Origin: Brucella anthropi_A
GTDB taxonomy: Bacteria; Pseudomonadota; Alphaproteobacteria; Rhizobiales; Rhizobiaceae
Assembly: GCF_046630315.1 (NCBI RefSeq)
Contig: NZ_LQBD01000038.1
Location: 62,001-126,000, forward strand
DNA length: 64,000 nt
Direction: 5' to 3'
Positions 42,234 through 51,492 of this stretch are shown here, piece after piece (position 1 is the first letter of the stretch; the number at the start of each line of letters is the position of its first letter). The notes below the pieces were generated by a model that saw only the letters and a program-made list of their open reading frames with translations, was not told the origin of the DNA and ran no database searches. Made by a program: the position numbers and the translations under genes.

Positions 42234-43560
42234 GATTCGGGGCATCGTCAAGGCAACGCAAGTCCGAATAGATCTGATCCGCCATCGGGAGCGACGAACA
42301 GCAATCGAGAAATTTGCGCGTTCGATCATCAGCGCTGAAAGGTTGTTGCAAGGTGCCGACGGCGAAGCTGCGCGACGCACGGAGCACCCGACCGTCCTTC
42401 AGCGTCACAGTGGCAACATGCGGCAGTTTTTCCGCTGATGCCTGCTCTTCCTCCATCGAATAGCTGCGCATGCCGACGACACGGAGTAACGGATCATCGA
42501 CGAAAGCACTCACAGCCTGTGGCGTGAAATCCGCAAGTGCAAGATACCCCTGACGCAGGGCGCGTGCCACACAATATTGCATGGAAAAACGCGCCTGCAT
42601 CTGGTCGGAGGGCTGAGGATAGGCGAGATTTCGGTAGTTCGCGATCCCGACCAATGCATCCACGGCGGCGACATCCTCGGCGTCGAACCCGTGCTCGGCC
42701 CGGAGATCGAGCAACCCATCGACGATCATGTGTGTCGACCCACAACAGGGATGCCGTTTCGGCATGACACCAGCCGTTTCAATCACATGCGGTCTATCGG
42801 TGAGGATATGTTCGATATTCCAGCCAAGGCGCGGATCGCCTGCAAACAACTCACGAATACCCTGCTCGCCTTCCAGAATGTCGGATCGCGCTTGCATTCC
42901 CGCCCTTGCAAGAAGGGCGGCCTCAACCGCATTGCGTGCGGCCATGCCCGCATGAAATGGCTTGATAAGAGTTCCGAACTGTCCCTTGGTGCCAGAGGCA
43001 AAACTGGCCGCGATGGTGATTGCCTGCGCGGTCGCTTTGACATCGAGGCACAGCATATGCGCGGTGGCGACCGCCGTACCAATGCTGCCGACCGTCGAGG
43101 TGCCATGCCAACCAGCCGTATAATGGGACTGTCCCAGCCCCTCGCCCACAAGCGCCTGTGCTTGCAGCCCCGCCAGATAAGCGTCGATAAGGCGGGCGCC
43201 CGCCGTTTCCTCCATATCCGCCAGCGCCATGATTGCGGGAACGATGACTGCCGAGGCGTGACTCATACCCGGCAGGAAATTATCGTCGAAATCGAGTGCG
43301 TGCGCCGACGTCCCATTAGTCATCGCCGCAAGCATCGGGCTGGCCTTGCCGCCGGTTATCAACAGCGCTGGGCCATCCATGTTATAGCTCGCGAAAGCTG
43401 CCGCCACGCTTTGCGTGCTGTCATCGTCGCGGCCGGCCACCATGCAGGCCAGCGTGTCCAGAATAGCGTCGCGCGCCAATTCTCGCGCATGGGTACTCGC
43501 CCTAGTTCTTGCACATGCCGAAGCGATCGCAGCCGCGACTGTCATCTCCACCCGCTGCAT
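42181..43560 (-). CDS. MmgE/PrpD family protein
   Basis: A 459-residue protein of the MmgE/PrpD family, whose known members are 2-methylcitrate dehydratase, cis-aconitate decarboxylase and iminodisuccinate epimerase. Readable marks are NGTSAHALDFDDNF, HASAVIVPAIMALAD, GWHGTSTVGSIGTAVA, GTLIKPFHAGMAARN and KRHPCCGSTHMIVDG. The start MQRVEM follows AGGGGTGAG by a short gap and lies four bases after the serine hydrolase stop, so it is the last gene of the peptide operon. No propionate genes are near, so methylcitrate dehydratase is unlikely; a dehydratase, isomerase or epimerase of an amino-acid-derived acid fits better. Confidence 0.88.
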   Translation of the reverse strand: MQRVEMTVAAAIASACARTRASTHARELARDAILDTLACMVAGRDDDSTQSVAAAFASYNMDGPALLITGGKASPMLAAMTNGTSAHALDFDDNFLPGMSHASAVIVPAIMALADMEETAGARLIDAYLAGLQAQALVGEGLGQSHYTAGWHGTSTVGSIGTAVATAHMLCLDVKATAQAITIAASFASGTKGQFGTLIKPFHAGMAARNAVEAALLARAGMQARSDILEGEQGIRELFAGDPRLGWNIEHILTDRPHVIETAGVMPKRHPCCGSTHMIVDGLLDLRAEHGFDAEDVAAVDALVGIANYRNLAYPQPSDQMQARFSMQYCVARALRQGYLALADFTPQAVSAFVDDPLLRVVGMRSYSMEEEQASAEKLPHVATVTLKDGRVLRASRSFAVGTLQQPFSADDRTRKFLDCCSSLPMADQIYSDLRCLDDAPNLKAVAALFPDHDRSGSG

Positions 43561-43564
43561 GATC

Positions 43565-44566
43565 TCACCCCTGAAAAGCATCAAGAATGAGTTTCAAAAG
43601 ACGTCCGAACTTGTGCCGGTTCAGCTGACGTCCCGCGACATCCGTGTCTACACGATGCACGATCACCATATCGAGCGCAGGCAACACGATGCAGAAATGG
43701 CCGCCCGCGCCGAAGCCTGCATAACTGCCTTTCGGTGTCACCACGCCGGGAAAGAAAACGCCATCGCGCTCCAGCCACCACATATAGCCGTAAGCGCCGC
43801 GCGCACCGGCATGCGAATAAGGCATCACGCATTCCTGTGTCCAGCCGTCGGGCAGAACAGACACACCATTCCAGCGGCCATTGCGCAGATAGAGCTGACC
43901 GAAACGCGCCAGATCGCGCGTGGAAAGGCGGAAGGGATAAGCGGCATGTCTGCTCTCCGTGAAGCGGTCGTGCCAACCGTCCGGCCTGTCGCCATGAAGC
44001 GAGAAATCCTCAAATCCGAGGGGCTTTGCGATGCGTTCGTCGAAAGCCTGGTGCACGGTCTTACCGGTCAATTGCTCGAAAATAGTGCCAAGCGCATTGA
44101 AGTCCCAGTTGTTATAGCACCAGAAAGTGCCAGGCGCGTGGGAATGACGTTTTTCCTTTATCATTCGCATCCATGGGGTTTCATACCCGGCAGGATGATA
44201 GATGCCGGAACGCGCAGTCAGGAGATCGTAGACGGTTGCTTGCCGCTCCACCTCACTCAAGCCCTCATTGTCATCAATATCAAGCTGTTCCAGCGTCAGG
44301 CTGAGATCAATGGTACCATCGGCCACATCCTGTCCCATGAGCGCGGCAAGGATGCTCTTGCGGATGGAATGGCAGAGATATTTATGCGTGATATCGCCAT
44401 AGGTGTGGACGATCTTGTTGCCCTGAACGATCATCAGCGCGTCGGTTTCCTGCCCGTCCGCGCAGGCATCGACAGCGCGAAGCTCGGCTTCCGACCAGCC
44501 CGCCGCAGCGGGGCTTTTCAGACGTTCCCATTCCTGTCCCGGATTGGCCACCGAATGATAGTTCAT
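43565..44566 (-). CDS. Serine hydrolase of the beta-lactamase class C/esterase family
   Basis: A 333-residue protein of the penicillin-binding-like serine hydrolase family. SIRKSI supplies the SxxK nucleophile motif and CYNNWD the YxN motif; the third motif is GFGAGGHF instead of KTG, a variant seen in esterase- and amidase-like members. No signal peptide is seen, so it is probably cytoplasmic. It overlaps the ATPase gene by four bases and belongs to the peptide operon, which suggests hydrolysis of an imported amide, ester or D-amino-acid peptide. The substrate cannot be read from the sequence. Confidence 0.85.
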   Translation of the reverse strand: MNYHSVANPGQEWERLKSPAAAGWSEAELRAVDACADGQETDALMIVQGNKIVHTYGDITHKYLCHSIRKSILAALMGQDVADGTIDLSLTLEQLDIDDNEGLSEVERQATVYDLLTARSGIYHPAGYETPWMRMIKEKRHSHAPGTFWCYNNWDFNALGTIFEQLTGKTVHQAFDERIAKPLGFEDFSLHGDRPDGWHDRFTESRHAAYPFRLSTRDLARFGQLYLRNGRWNGVSVLPDGWTQECVMPYSHAGARGAYGYMWWLERDGVFFPGVVTPKGSYAGFGAGGHFCIVLPALDMVIVHRVDTDVAGRQLNRHKFGRLLKLILDAFQG

Positions 44567-45360
44567 ACCTGTATTTCCCTAGCCTGATTGTGTGCGACGG
44601 CTTCCACGCTGGCCCGGAGAAATTCCTGCGTATAGTCAGTCCCGGCGCGCGAATGGCGGAGATCGTCTGCCGTCAATTCTTCCAGAATGATGCCCTTGTG
44701 CATGACGCCGACACGCTCGCAGATATGCGCCACCACGGCGAGATCGTGCGAAACCATGAGGTAGGTGAGATTGCGCTCACGACGCAGCACCTTGAGCAGA
44801 TTGAGAATTTCCGCCTGCACGGAAACATCGAGAGCGGATGTCGGCTCATCGAGAAGCAGCACATCCGGCTCGATGATCAAGGCACGCGCTATGGCGACGC
44901 GCTGGCGCTGGCCACCAGACAGTTCATGCGGATAGCGATAAAGGAAACCTGGACCGAGGCCCACTGCCTGTAGCACGTCGCGGATGCGCTCATCCCTGCG
45001 ATCCATGCCGTGAATGGCAAGCGATTCCGCCAGCACCCTGTGCACCTGCTTGCGCGGATGCAGCGAGGCATATGGGTCCTGAAACACCATCTGCACACGA
45101 CGGAAAAATGCCTTGTCGCGCTGGCCGCCCATCTCCTGTCCGCCAAAGACGAAGCTGCCCTGGTAATGCGGGATAAGACCGGCAAGAGCACGCAGGATCG
45201 TGGACTTGCCACAACCGGATTCACCGATCAGACCATAGGCCTCACCACGCTCGATATGAAACTTCACCTTCCTGACGACGGTGGCGCGTTTGCGCCCCTT
45301 GCCGAAGCTGATGGAGAGGTTCGAAACATCCACGAATGGAGGATTGGCACCATGTGTCAT
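44563..45360 (-). CDS. Peptide ABC transporter ATPase, DppF/OppF type
   Basis: A 265-residue ATPase with Walker A GESGCGKS, signature LSGGQRQR, Walker B LLLDEPTSALD and the switch histidine in MVSHDL. The segment MVFQDPYASLHPRKQVHRVLAE marks the F-type partner. It overlaps the preceding D-type ATPase gene and the following hydrolase gene by four bases each, which indicates tight translational coupling. Confidence 0.93.
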   Translation of the reverse strand: MTHGANPPFVDVSNLSISFGKGRKRATVVRKVKFHIERGEAYGLIGESGCGKSTILRALAGLIPHYQGSFVFGGQEMGGQRDKAFFRRVQMVFQDPYASLHPRKQVHRVLAESLAIHGMDRRDERIRDVLQAVGLGPGFLYRYPHELSGGQRQRVAIARALIIEPDVLLLDEPTSALDVSVQAEILNLLKVLRRERNLTYLMVSHDLAVVAHICERVGVMHKGIILEELTADDLRHSRAGTDYTQEFLRASVEAVAHNQAREIQV

Positions 45361-46220
45361 GAGTTTCCTCCCACCAGCGTCGGTTCGGTCAACCAGCTTT
45401 TGTCGCGTTCGGGCACCTTCAGCATATCAACCGGATGGTCGAGCCGCGGAAGGCTGGCCAGCAGCGCCTGCGTATAGGGATGGCGCGCCTTGTGCAGGTC
45501 CTTCGCCGGCAGGTCTTCCATGATGCGCCCCGCATACATGACCAGCACCCGGTCGCAAAAATCCGCCACCAGATTGAGATCGTGACTGATGAACATCAGC
45601 CCGGTGCCAGAACGGCTGACCAGTTCGTCCAGCACGGTCAGCACCTGACGTCGCACGGTCACGTCGAGCGCAGAGGTGGGCTCATCGGCAATAATCATGT
45701 CCGGTTCGGGGATCAGCATCATGGCGATCATCACGCGCTGGCCCATGCCTCCGGAAATCTCGTGCGGGAACAGACGCATGACACGCTCGGGATCGCGAAT
45801 ATGCACGGCCTCCAGCATGGCAAGCGTCTTTTGCCGCGCTTCTGCCGATTTCACCCGATGGTGGAGGCGATAAGCTTCCATGATCTGGTCGCCGATACGG
45901 ATCAGCGGGTTGAGCGAATATTTCGGGTCCTGAAGGATCATCGAAATCCGGTTGCCGCGCACGCTGCGCATCTGGCGCTCGCTGGCCGACAGCAGGTCAA
46001 CCTCGCCGAAACGCAAAGTCCTGGCGCGGATCTGTGCCGCCTTTGGCGTCAGCTTGAGGATCGAGCGCCCGGTCATCGATTTGCCGGAACCGGATTCGCC
46101 TACGATGCCGACCTTTTCACGTCCGATGGAAAAGCTGATGCCGCGAACGACATCGATGCTGCGATCCGTACCGGGAAACGACACCCACAGATCATCGACT
46201 TCAAGCAATGGTTTTGTCAT
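45357..46220 (-). CDS. Peptide ABC transporter ATPase, DppD/OppD type
   Basis: A 287-residue ATPase with Walker A GESGSGKS, ILQDPKYSLNPLIRIGDQI, signature ISGGMGQR, Walker B IIADEPTSALD and FISHDLNLV. In the C-terminal part the D-type members often carry an iron-sulfur cysteine cluster, but no Cys-rich loop is visible here. It pairs with the F-type ATPase, four-base overlap, and follows the C-type permease by five bases. Confidence 0.93.
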   Translation of the reverse strand: MTKPLLEVDDLWVSFPGTDRSIDVVRGISFSIGREKVGIVGESGSGKSMTGRSILKLTPKAAQIRARTLRFGEVDLLSASERQMRSVRGNRISMILQDPKYSLNPLIRIGDQIMEAYRLHHRVKSAEARQKTLAMLEAVHIRDPERVMRLFPHEISGGMGQRVMIAMMLIPEPDMIIADEPTSALDVTVRRQVLTVLDELVSRSGTGLMFISHDLNLVADFCDRVLVMYAGRIMEDLPAKDLHKARHPYTQALLASLPRLDHPVDMLKVPERDKSWLTEPTLVGGNS

Positions 46221-46225
46221 TGATC

Positions 46226-47158
46226 TTATCCGTTTCTGGGGTCGAGGACGTCACGCAGGCCGTCGCCGAACAGGTTGAAGGCAAGGCTCGCCAGCAGGAT
46301 TGCGGTGCCGGGCACAGCAGCGAGCCACCAAGAGGTCATCATGAATTCGCGACCACTGGAAAGCATCGCTCCCCATTCCGGACTTGGCGGCTGCGCGCCA
46401 AGTCCGAGAAAACCAAGACCGGCGGCGGTGAGAATGATCGACGACATGTTGAGCGTGATGCGGATCACCACCGAGGGGATGCACATTGGCACGACATGTT
46501 TCGCAATCACCCGCATGGTGGAAGCTCCTTGCAGGCGGATGGCAGCCACATAATCGGACGAGCGAATGGTCAAGGTTTCAGCGCGGGCGAGACGCGCGAT
46601 CGGCGGCCATGCGGCGAGTGAAATGGCAATGACGGCGTTCTCGATGCCCGGCCCGAGCGCTGCGGCAAAGGCCAGCGCCAACACGAGACTGGGAAAGGCA
46701 AGGAAAATATCGACAATGCGCATCAGCGCCGTATCAACCCAACCGCCCATATAGCCCGCAGTGGTGCCAATAACGAGGCCGATGGGGGCGGCGATGATGG
46801 CCGTCAGCGTCACGATATAGAGCGTGATACGCGAACCATAGACCAGACGGCTGAAGATATCGCGACCCAGCTCGTCCGTACCGAAGAAATGTTCCCATGA
46901 CGGTGGCTGAAGCCGGTTGGCGAGATCGTTGGCGCCGATGTCGTGCGTGGCGATCAGCGGCGCGAAAATGGCAACCAGTACCAGAAGCACGATCACGGCC
47001 AGGCCGAAGATGGCGGATGTGTTGGCCATCAACTTGAACCAGGAACGGCGCAATTGTTGTAGATTGGCCTGGAAGGCGGAAGTAGGTACGGGAGCCGTGA
47101 GCCAGGCCCGCAAAGAACCGGAAACTTGTGCCGGCGATGTGCTGGTGTGCGTGTTCAT
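46226..47158 (-). CDS. Peptide ABC transporter permease, DppC/OppC type
   Basis: A 310-residue permease with an N-terminal cytoplasmic stretch, a first helix (SAIFGLAVIVLLVLVAIFAPLIA), FGTDELGRDIFSRLVYGSR, and the EAA-type loop AAIRLQGASTMRVIAKHVVPM. The usual EAARALG start of this loop is changed to AAIRLQG. It ends with LFGDGLRDVLDPRNG, the normal C-type tail. It forms the pore with the next gene downstream in coordinates, the B-type permease. Confidence 0.92.
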   Translation of the reverse strand: MNTHTSTSPAQVSGSLRAWLTAPVPTSAFQANLQQLRRSWFKLMANTSAIFGLAVIVLLVLVAIFAPLIATHDIGANDLANRLQPPSWEHFFGTDELGRDIFSRLVYGSRITLYIVTLTAIIAAPIGLVIGTTAGYMGGWVDTALMRIVDIFLAFPSLVLALAFAAALGPGIENAVIAISLAAWPPIARLARAETLTIRSSDYVAAIRLQGASTMRVIAKHVVPMCIPSVVIRITLNMSSIILTAAGLGFLGLGAQPPSPEWGAMLSSGREFMMTSWWLAAVPGTAILLASLAFNLFGDGLRDVLDPRNG

Positions 47159-47168
47159 CGACTGTTTC

Positions 47169-48245
47169 CTATCGTGTACGGGGATCGAAAACGCGATACA
47201 GAAGATCGCTGATCAGATTGATGCCGACGAACAGAATACCGACGATAAGCGTGCAGCCGACCACCGCGTTCATGTCCCCCGCCAGAAGCGCATTGGTGAG
47301 GTAGCGCCCAAAGCCCGGCCATGCGAACACAGTCTCGGTCAGGACAGCGCCTTCCAGCAGGAACGCATAGGACAGCGCAACGACCGTCACGACCTGAACC
47401 GCGACGTTGCGGAAAGCATGGCCCCAGACGGTGCGGGCCCAGGACAGTCCCTTGACGCGCGCGGTGATGATATATTCCTGATTGAGCTGCTCGATCATGA
47501 AACCGCGCGTCATGCGGCTGATATAGGCCATGGAGCCGAAAGCCAGGATCAGCGCAGGCATGATGATATGGCTTACCGCATTCCAGAATGCATCCCATTG
47601 GCCCTGCATCGCGCTGTCGAGTAGGAGGAATCCGGTCGTCGGCTCGACGGAATATTCATAGATGAAGTCGATCCGTCCCGGCCCGCCGATCCAGCCGAGC
47701 GTAGCGTAGAAGATCAGCAGCGCCATCAGGCCGAGCCAGAAGTTCGGCGTGGAATAGCCGAGCAGACTGACCATGCGAACGGCGTGGTCCAGCGGCGAAT
47801 TGCGGTACATGGCAGAAAAGACGCCAAGCGGAATGCCGAACGTGGTGCCGATGACGATAGCCACGGTCGCCAGTTCGATAGTCGCAGGGAAGACACGTGC
47901 AATATCCTCAAGAACAGGACGTCCAGAGGTCAACGCATTGCCGAAATCGAACATCAGCGCATTCTTGAGATACAGGCCGTATTGCACGATCAACGGCTGG
48001 TCGAGGCCCAGCTTGCGATACATGGTGTCATAGGCCTCCTGAGAAACATTGTCCCCCAGCATGGCGATAACCGGATCAAGCGGCAAAAGGCGGCTGATGA
48101 AAAAGGTCAATGTGACCAATCCCAGAAGCGTAATCGCCACTGAAACGATCAGACGCGCTGTGGCGGCGAGAAACAGAAGTACGGGGCCGGCTTCCCTGTC
48201 GCGGTCGGCCTCCTCCATGTCTTCCATGATTTCATGCGTCGTCAT
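47169..48245 (-). CDS. Peptide ABC transporter permease, DppB/OppB type
   Basis: A permease of about 358 residues, longer than the usual 305-340 because of an acidic N-terminal extension (EIMEDMEEADRDRE) and an enlarged periplasmic loop (GPGRIDFIYEYSVEPTTGFLLLDSAMQGQWDAFWN). Core features are LLPLDPVIAMLGDNVSQEAYD, GIPLGVFSAMYRNS, YSTPNFWLG and the EAA loop ITARVKGLSWARTVWGHAFRN. The start MTTHEIM is the most plausible; an open frame continues 18 codons upstream without a ribosome site. Confidence 0.9.
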   Translation of the reverse strand: MTTHEIMEDMEEADRDREAGPVLLFLAATARLIVSVAITLLGLVTLTFFISRLLPLDPVIAMLGDNVSQEAYDTMYRKLGLDQPLIVQYGLYLKNALMFDFGNALTSGRPVLEDIARVFPATIELATVAIVIGTTFGIPLGVFSAMYRNSPLDHAVRMVSLLGYSTPNFWLGLMALLIFYATLGWIGGPGRIDFIYEYSVEPTTGFLLLDSAMQGQWDAFWNAVSHIIMPALILAFGSMAYISRMTRGFMIEQLNQEYIITARVKGLSWARTVWGHAFRNVAVQVVTVVALSYAFLLEGAVLTETVFAWPGFGRYLTNALLAGDMNAVVGCTLIVGILFVGINLISDLLYRVFDPRTR

Positions 48246-48332
48246 CTGCAAATTCCCGGAAAGAGAAAAAGGGGATGCCAGACCAAAGTCGCGAAGCAAG
48301 CGGCCATACGGTCATCCATCGAAACAGACCCG

Positions 48333-48360
48333 CCCGGCTGCTTCGAGCGAAGCAACCGGG
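48333..48360 (-). other. Hairpin behind the binding-protein gene
   Basis: CCCGG-TGCTTCG and its inverted copy CGAAGCA-CCGGG give a 12-pair stem with one G-U pair in the minus-strand RNA and a short loop, 13 bases past the stop codon of the binding-protein gene. No T run follows. Such hairpins commonly protect the binding-protein message from decay, so that it exceeds the permease message. Confidence 0.6.
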
Positions 48361-48373
48361 AGCACCATTCTTG

Positions 48374-49990
48374 TTATTTCGCGGCGAGATCGTAGTAGAC
48401 GCGGAAGCCGTTCCAGCTCCAGTTCTTCATCGCCTTGTTGACACCGGCGACATTATAGATCTGGAAGATGAAGGCGTGCGGTCCCTTTTCCATCATCTCT
48501 TTCTGCAGATCGATATACATCTGCCTGCGCTTGGCCTCGTCCTTTTCGAACAGGGCCGCCTCAACCTCCTTGTTGACGGCCTCGTTGAAATAGCTCGCGC
48601 GCCAGCTCGGATACATGGTCTGCTTGGCTTCCGCCCGATTGTCGGGATTGAAAATCTGGCGCGAAGCATTGCCATGCGCGTCTGGAACAGTGGTCTGCCA
48701 GCCCATGAGCGAGGTCTGGAACTCGCGACCGCGAATACGGCTGAACAGTTGCGCATTGGCCATGCGCTCGATCTTGATCTTCACGCCCACCTTGGCGGCG
48801 GCATCCTGAATGCTCTGGGCAATCGGAGCCGCATAGGGCGCGGTGCTGATGAACATCGTCGTTTCGAAGCCTTTCTCGTAACCGGCTTCCTTCAACAGCT
48901 CGCGGGCCTTTTCCAGGTCGAGCTTGAAGGGCTGCCCCTCCTTCTCGTCCAAGGCGCCGAAGGCACCGAGCTGCACGAAGCTCGCACGCGGTACACCGAC
49001 ATTGTTGATGACCGTCTTGCCAAGGCCCTCATAGTCGATGAGATAACGCATCGCGAGACGCACCTTCTCATTGGCGAAGATCGGATCGGCATTGTTGAAG
49101 TTCCAGTAGAACAGCGAGGGCTTCAGCGAGCGCGAGGCCGTCACCTTGTCCTGAGTTTCCAGATCGCGCAGGTCTTCGGGCGTCAGGTCGCGGGCAATGT
49201 CGATATCGCCCTTTTCGAGCAGCAGCCGCTGGGTTCCCGCTTCCGAGACATGGCGGATCAGAACCTGCTTGAGCTTGGGCGCCTCGCCCCAGTAATTGTC
49301 GGTCGCCTGAAGAATGACCACTTCGGCGGGATTCCACCGCATCAGCTTGTAGGGGCCAACGCATTCCGACCGGGTAGCCAGATATTTGTTGCCCATATCG
49401 CCATCGACCTGATTTTCCATCAGCACCTTCTGGTTCAAAAGGCTGGCGACGCGGTTGGCGGCAATGGCTGCCAGAATGAGATTGACCGGATAAGGTTTGT
49501 CGAGCTTGAAAACGACCGTGTTGTCGTCCGGCGCCGAGATGGTCTGATCCACATTGTCCTTGGTGAAACCATATTCCGTCAGCGTCGCGGCATTGCCGAA
49601 CCCGAGTTTGACCGCACGCTGAAGCGACCAGGCCATATCGCCCGCCGTCGCCTTGTCGCCATTGTCGAACTTCAGGTCGTCGCGCATGTGGAACGTGATC
49701 TGCAACCCGTCCTGCGAGACGTCCCAGCTCTTTGCGAGTTGCGGTACGATCTTGGTTTCGTCTGCCGGATCGAAATCCACCAGCGGGTCGCAGATGTTCT
49801 GAATAATCTCGTTGGTGGCCGCCTCCCCGATCTGCGCCGGATCGAAAGTGCTGATGGCGTCGATGTTCCAGGCCATGACAAGCGCATTGGGTGGCGACGC
49901 GGCCTCAGCTGTGATGGTCGCGATACCCATACTGGCTGCAAGCGCGAGTGTGGCGGTGCAGCGCAGATAAAATGTCTTCTGTCTTTGCAT
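48374..49990 (-). CDS. Peptide ABC transporter substrate-binding protein
   Basis: A 538-residue SBP_bac_5 protein with a signal peptide (cleavage near AEA, residue 30), WNIDAISTFDPAQIGE, FHMRDDLKFDNGDKATAGDMAWSL, YLATRSECVGPYKL, and VRLAMRYLIDYEGLG. It is the recognition part of the importer encoded by the following genes. The neighbouring M20 and prolyl peptidase genes suggest short, perhaps proline-containing or N-acylated peptides as ligands, but this is context only. Confidence 0.92.
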   Translation of the reverse strand: MQRQKTFYLRCTATLALAASMGIATITAEAASPPNALVMAWNIDAISTFDPAQIGEAATNEIIQNICDPLVDFDPADETKIVPQLAKSWDVSQDGLQITFHMRDDLKFDNGDKATAGDMAWSLQRAVKLGFGNAATLTEYGFTKDNVDQTISAPDDNTVVFKLDKPYPVNLILAAIAANRVASLLNQKVLMENQVDGDMGNKYLATRSECVGPYKLMRWNPAEVVILQATDNYWGEAPKLKQVLIRHVSEAGTQRLLLEKGDIDIARDLTPEDLRDLETQDKVTASRSLKPSLFYWNFNNADPIFANEKVRLAMRYLIDYEGLGKTVINNVGVPRASFVQLGAFGALDEKEGQPFKLDLEKARELLKEAGYEKGFETTMFISTAPYAAPIAQSIQDAAAKVGVKIKIERMANAQLFSRIRGREFQTSLMGWQTTVPDAHGNASRQIFNPDNRAEAKQTMYPSWRASYFNEAVNKEVEAALFEKDEAKRRQMYIDLQKEMMEKGPHAFIFQIYNVAGVNKAMKNWSWNGFRVYYDLAAK

Positions 49991-50044
49991 TTTTATCCCC
50001 TTTTATGGTTGGGCATTCTCAGAAGGTGGCTTGCACTCAACCGG

Positions 50045-51469
50045 TCAATCGGCCGGGCGCGGTTGAAGCGGTGGATTGACTTCCGGCGGGATCGGGCAGG
50101 TGTAGGGCGTCTTCGCTGTGCGGGCCTTGTGATCGGCCTTGGCTTCATTCAGGATTTTCTCGTCCTGAAGAACATCAAGCGCAGTCCCCGCCATGACCTT
50201 GGCAGCATAGACCATTCCCTTGTGCGCAGCCGGCATCTTGCCTTGCGCAGTGATCTGCCACGAATGACCGGGCGAGCCTATCGCATGCGTTGCCACGCGC
50301 GCCTGAACGGTCGGTACGACCCAGCTCACATCGCCCAGATCGGTAGAACCGATCATTGGCACACCCTTCTGTTCCCGCGGCAATACGTAGTCGCAGAGCG
50401 GTTCATTGTCCGCGAGAGGCTGGCCGACGCGCAGATAATCGGTCTCTATGTCTTCCTTGGAAAGCGTGGCCTGAATCTTCGCCGCAAAGGCACGGTCCGC
50501 GTCATCGAACGGCACACCGCCCAGACGCTCCATGTTGGAGTGCATGGCGATTTCCAGTGGCGTGTTGCCCAAGAGGTTCGAAACCGCGCTCATGATGGAG
50601 ATATCGACGGCCGTTTCCGTCATCATCGCAGCCCCCAGAGCGACTTTCTTTACCCGCTCATTCAACGCAAACATGCCCGGCAGATCGGTTGCACGAATGG
50701 CATAGCGCACCTTGGCCTTGGCCTGCACGACGTTTGGCGCGATGCCGCCCGCATTGAGATAAGCGTAGTGAAGGCGGCAATCAGACGGGATGTGTTCGCG
50801 CAGATAATTGCAGCCCACACTCATCAGCTCTACCGCATCCAGAGCCGAACGCCCCAGATGCGGTGCCGCGGCGGCATGGGAGGCCCGTCCCGTAAATTCG
50901 AAATCCATTCGGGTATTGGCGAGCGACTGCGCGTCATCGACCTGCGTAAACGAAGCCGGATGCCAGCAGATGGCAATATCGACATCATCGAAAGCGCCAG
51001 CACGCGCCATGAACGACTTGGCCGCACCGCCTTCTTCCGCCGGGCAACCGTAATAGCGTACACGCCCCTTCTTGCCGGTTTTCTCCAGCCAGTCCTTGAC
51101 AGCCGTTGCCGCCAGAATGGAAGCCGATCCCAGAAGATTGTGGCCGCAGCCGTGGCCATGTCCCGTGCCGGGAATAGGGCGTGGTTCTGCGATACCCGCT
51201 TCCTGGCTCAAGCCCGGCAAAGCGTCGTATTCACCCAGAATGGCGATGACAGGTCCACCCTCGCCCGCTTCCCCCATCACGGCCGTGGGAATGCCAGCCA
51301 CATTCTCGGTGATACGGAACCCCTGCTCCTTCAACATTCCGGTATGTTCGGCACAGGACTTGTATTCGGTATAGGCGATCTCGGGCATGCCCCAGACGCG
51401 GTCGCTCAAGGCTTCAAAATCAGCTTTCTTCGCGTCCACCAGATCCCAGATCTCTTCACCATTCTTCAT
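50045..51469 (-). CDS. M20D amidohydrolase, AbgB-like
   Basis: A 474-residue M20 metalloamidase close to AbgB, the p-aminobenzoyl-glutamate hydrolase subunit, and to other N-acyl-amino-acid hydrolases. Marks are GEYDALPGLSQE, GHGHGCGHNLLG with zinc ligands, GCPAEEGGAAKSFM with the catalytic glutamates, WHPASFTQVDD, GRASHAAAAPHLGRSALD and SPGHSWQI. The start MKNGEE follows GGGAGAG at a good distance. It is the second gene of the peptide operon, 23 bases after the fused peptidase gene. Substrates could be N-acylated amino acids or dipeptides. No AbgA partner gene is present, so it would act alone or as a homodimer. Confidence 0.88.
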   Translation of the reverse strand: MKNGEEIWDLVDAKKADFEALSDRVWGMPEIAYTEYKSCAEHTGMLKEQGFRITENVAGIPTAVMGEAGEGGPVIAILGEYDALPGLSQEAGIAEPRPIPGTGHGHGCGHNLLGSASILAATAVKDWLEKTGKKGRVRYYGCPAEEGGAAKSFMARAGAFDDVDIAICWHPASFTQVDDAQSLANTRMDFEFTGRASHAAAAPHLGRSALDAVELMSVGCNYLREHIPSDCRLHYAYLNAGGIAPNVVQAKAKVRYAIRATDLPGMFALNERVKKVALGAAMMTETAVDISIMSAVSNLLGNTPLEIAMHSNMERLGGVPFDDADRAFAAKIQATLSKEDIETDYLRVGQPLADNEPLCDYVLPREQKGVPMIGSTDLGDVSWVVPTVQARVATHAIGSPGHSWQITAQGKMPAAHKGMVYAAKVMAGTALDVLQDEKILNEAKADHKARTAKTPYTCPIPPEVNPPLQPRPAD

Positions 51470-51492
51470 GGCGTACTCTCCCAATAAGGCTA

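Noticed and set aside
48275..51487. Very long plus-strand open frame (1070 codons) opposite the binding-protein and M20 genes
   Set aside because: It covers two well-recognised minus-strand genes exactly in antisense. Its translation is rich in Arg, His and Gly without domains, the usual by-product of GC-rich codon use on the other strand.
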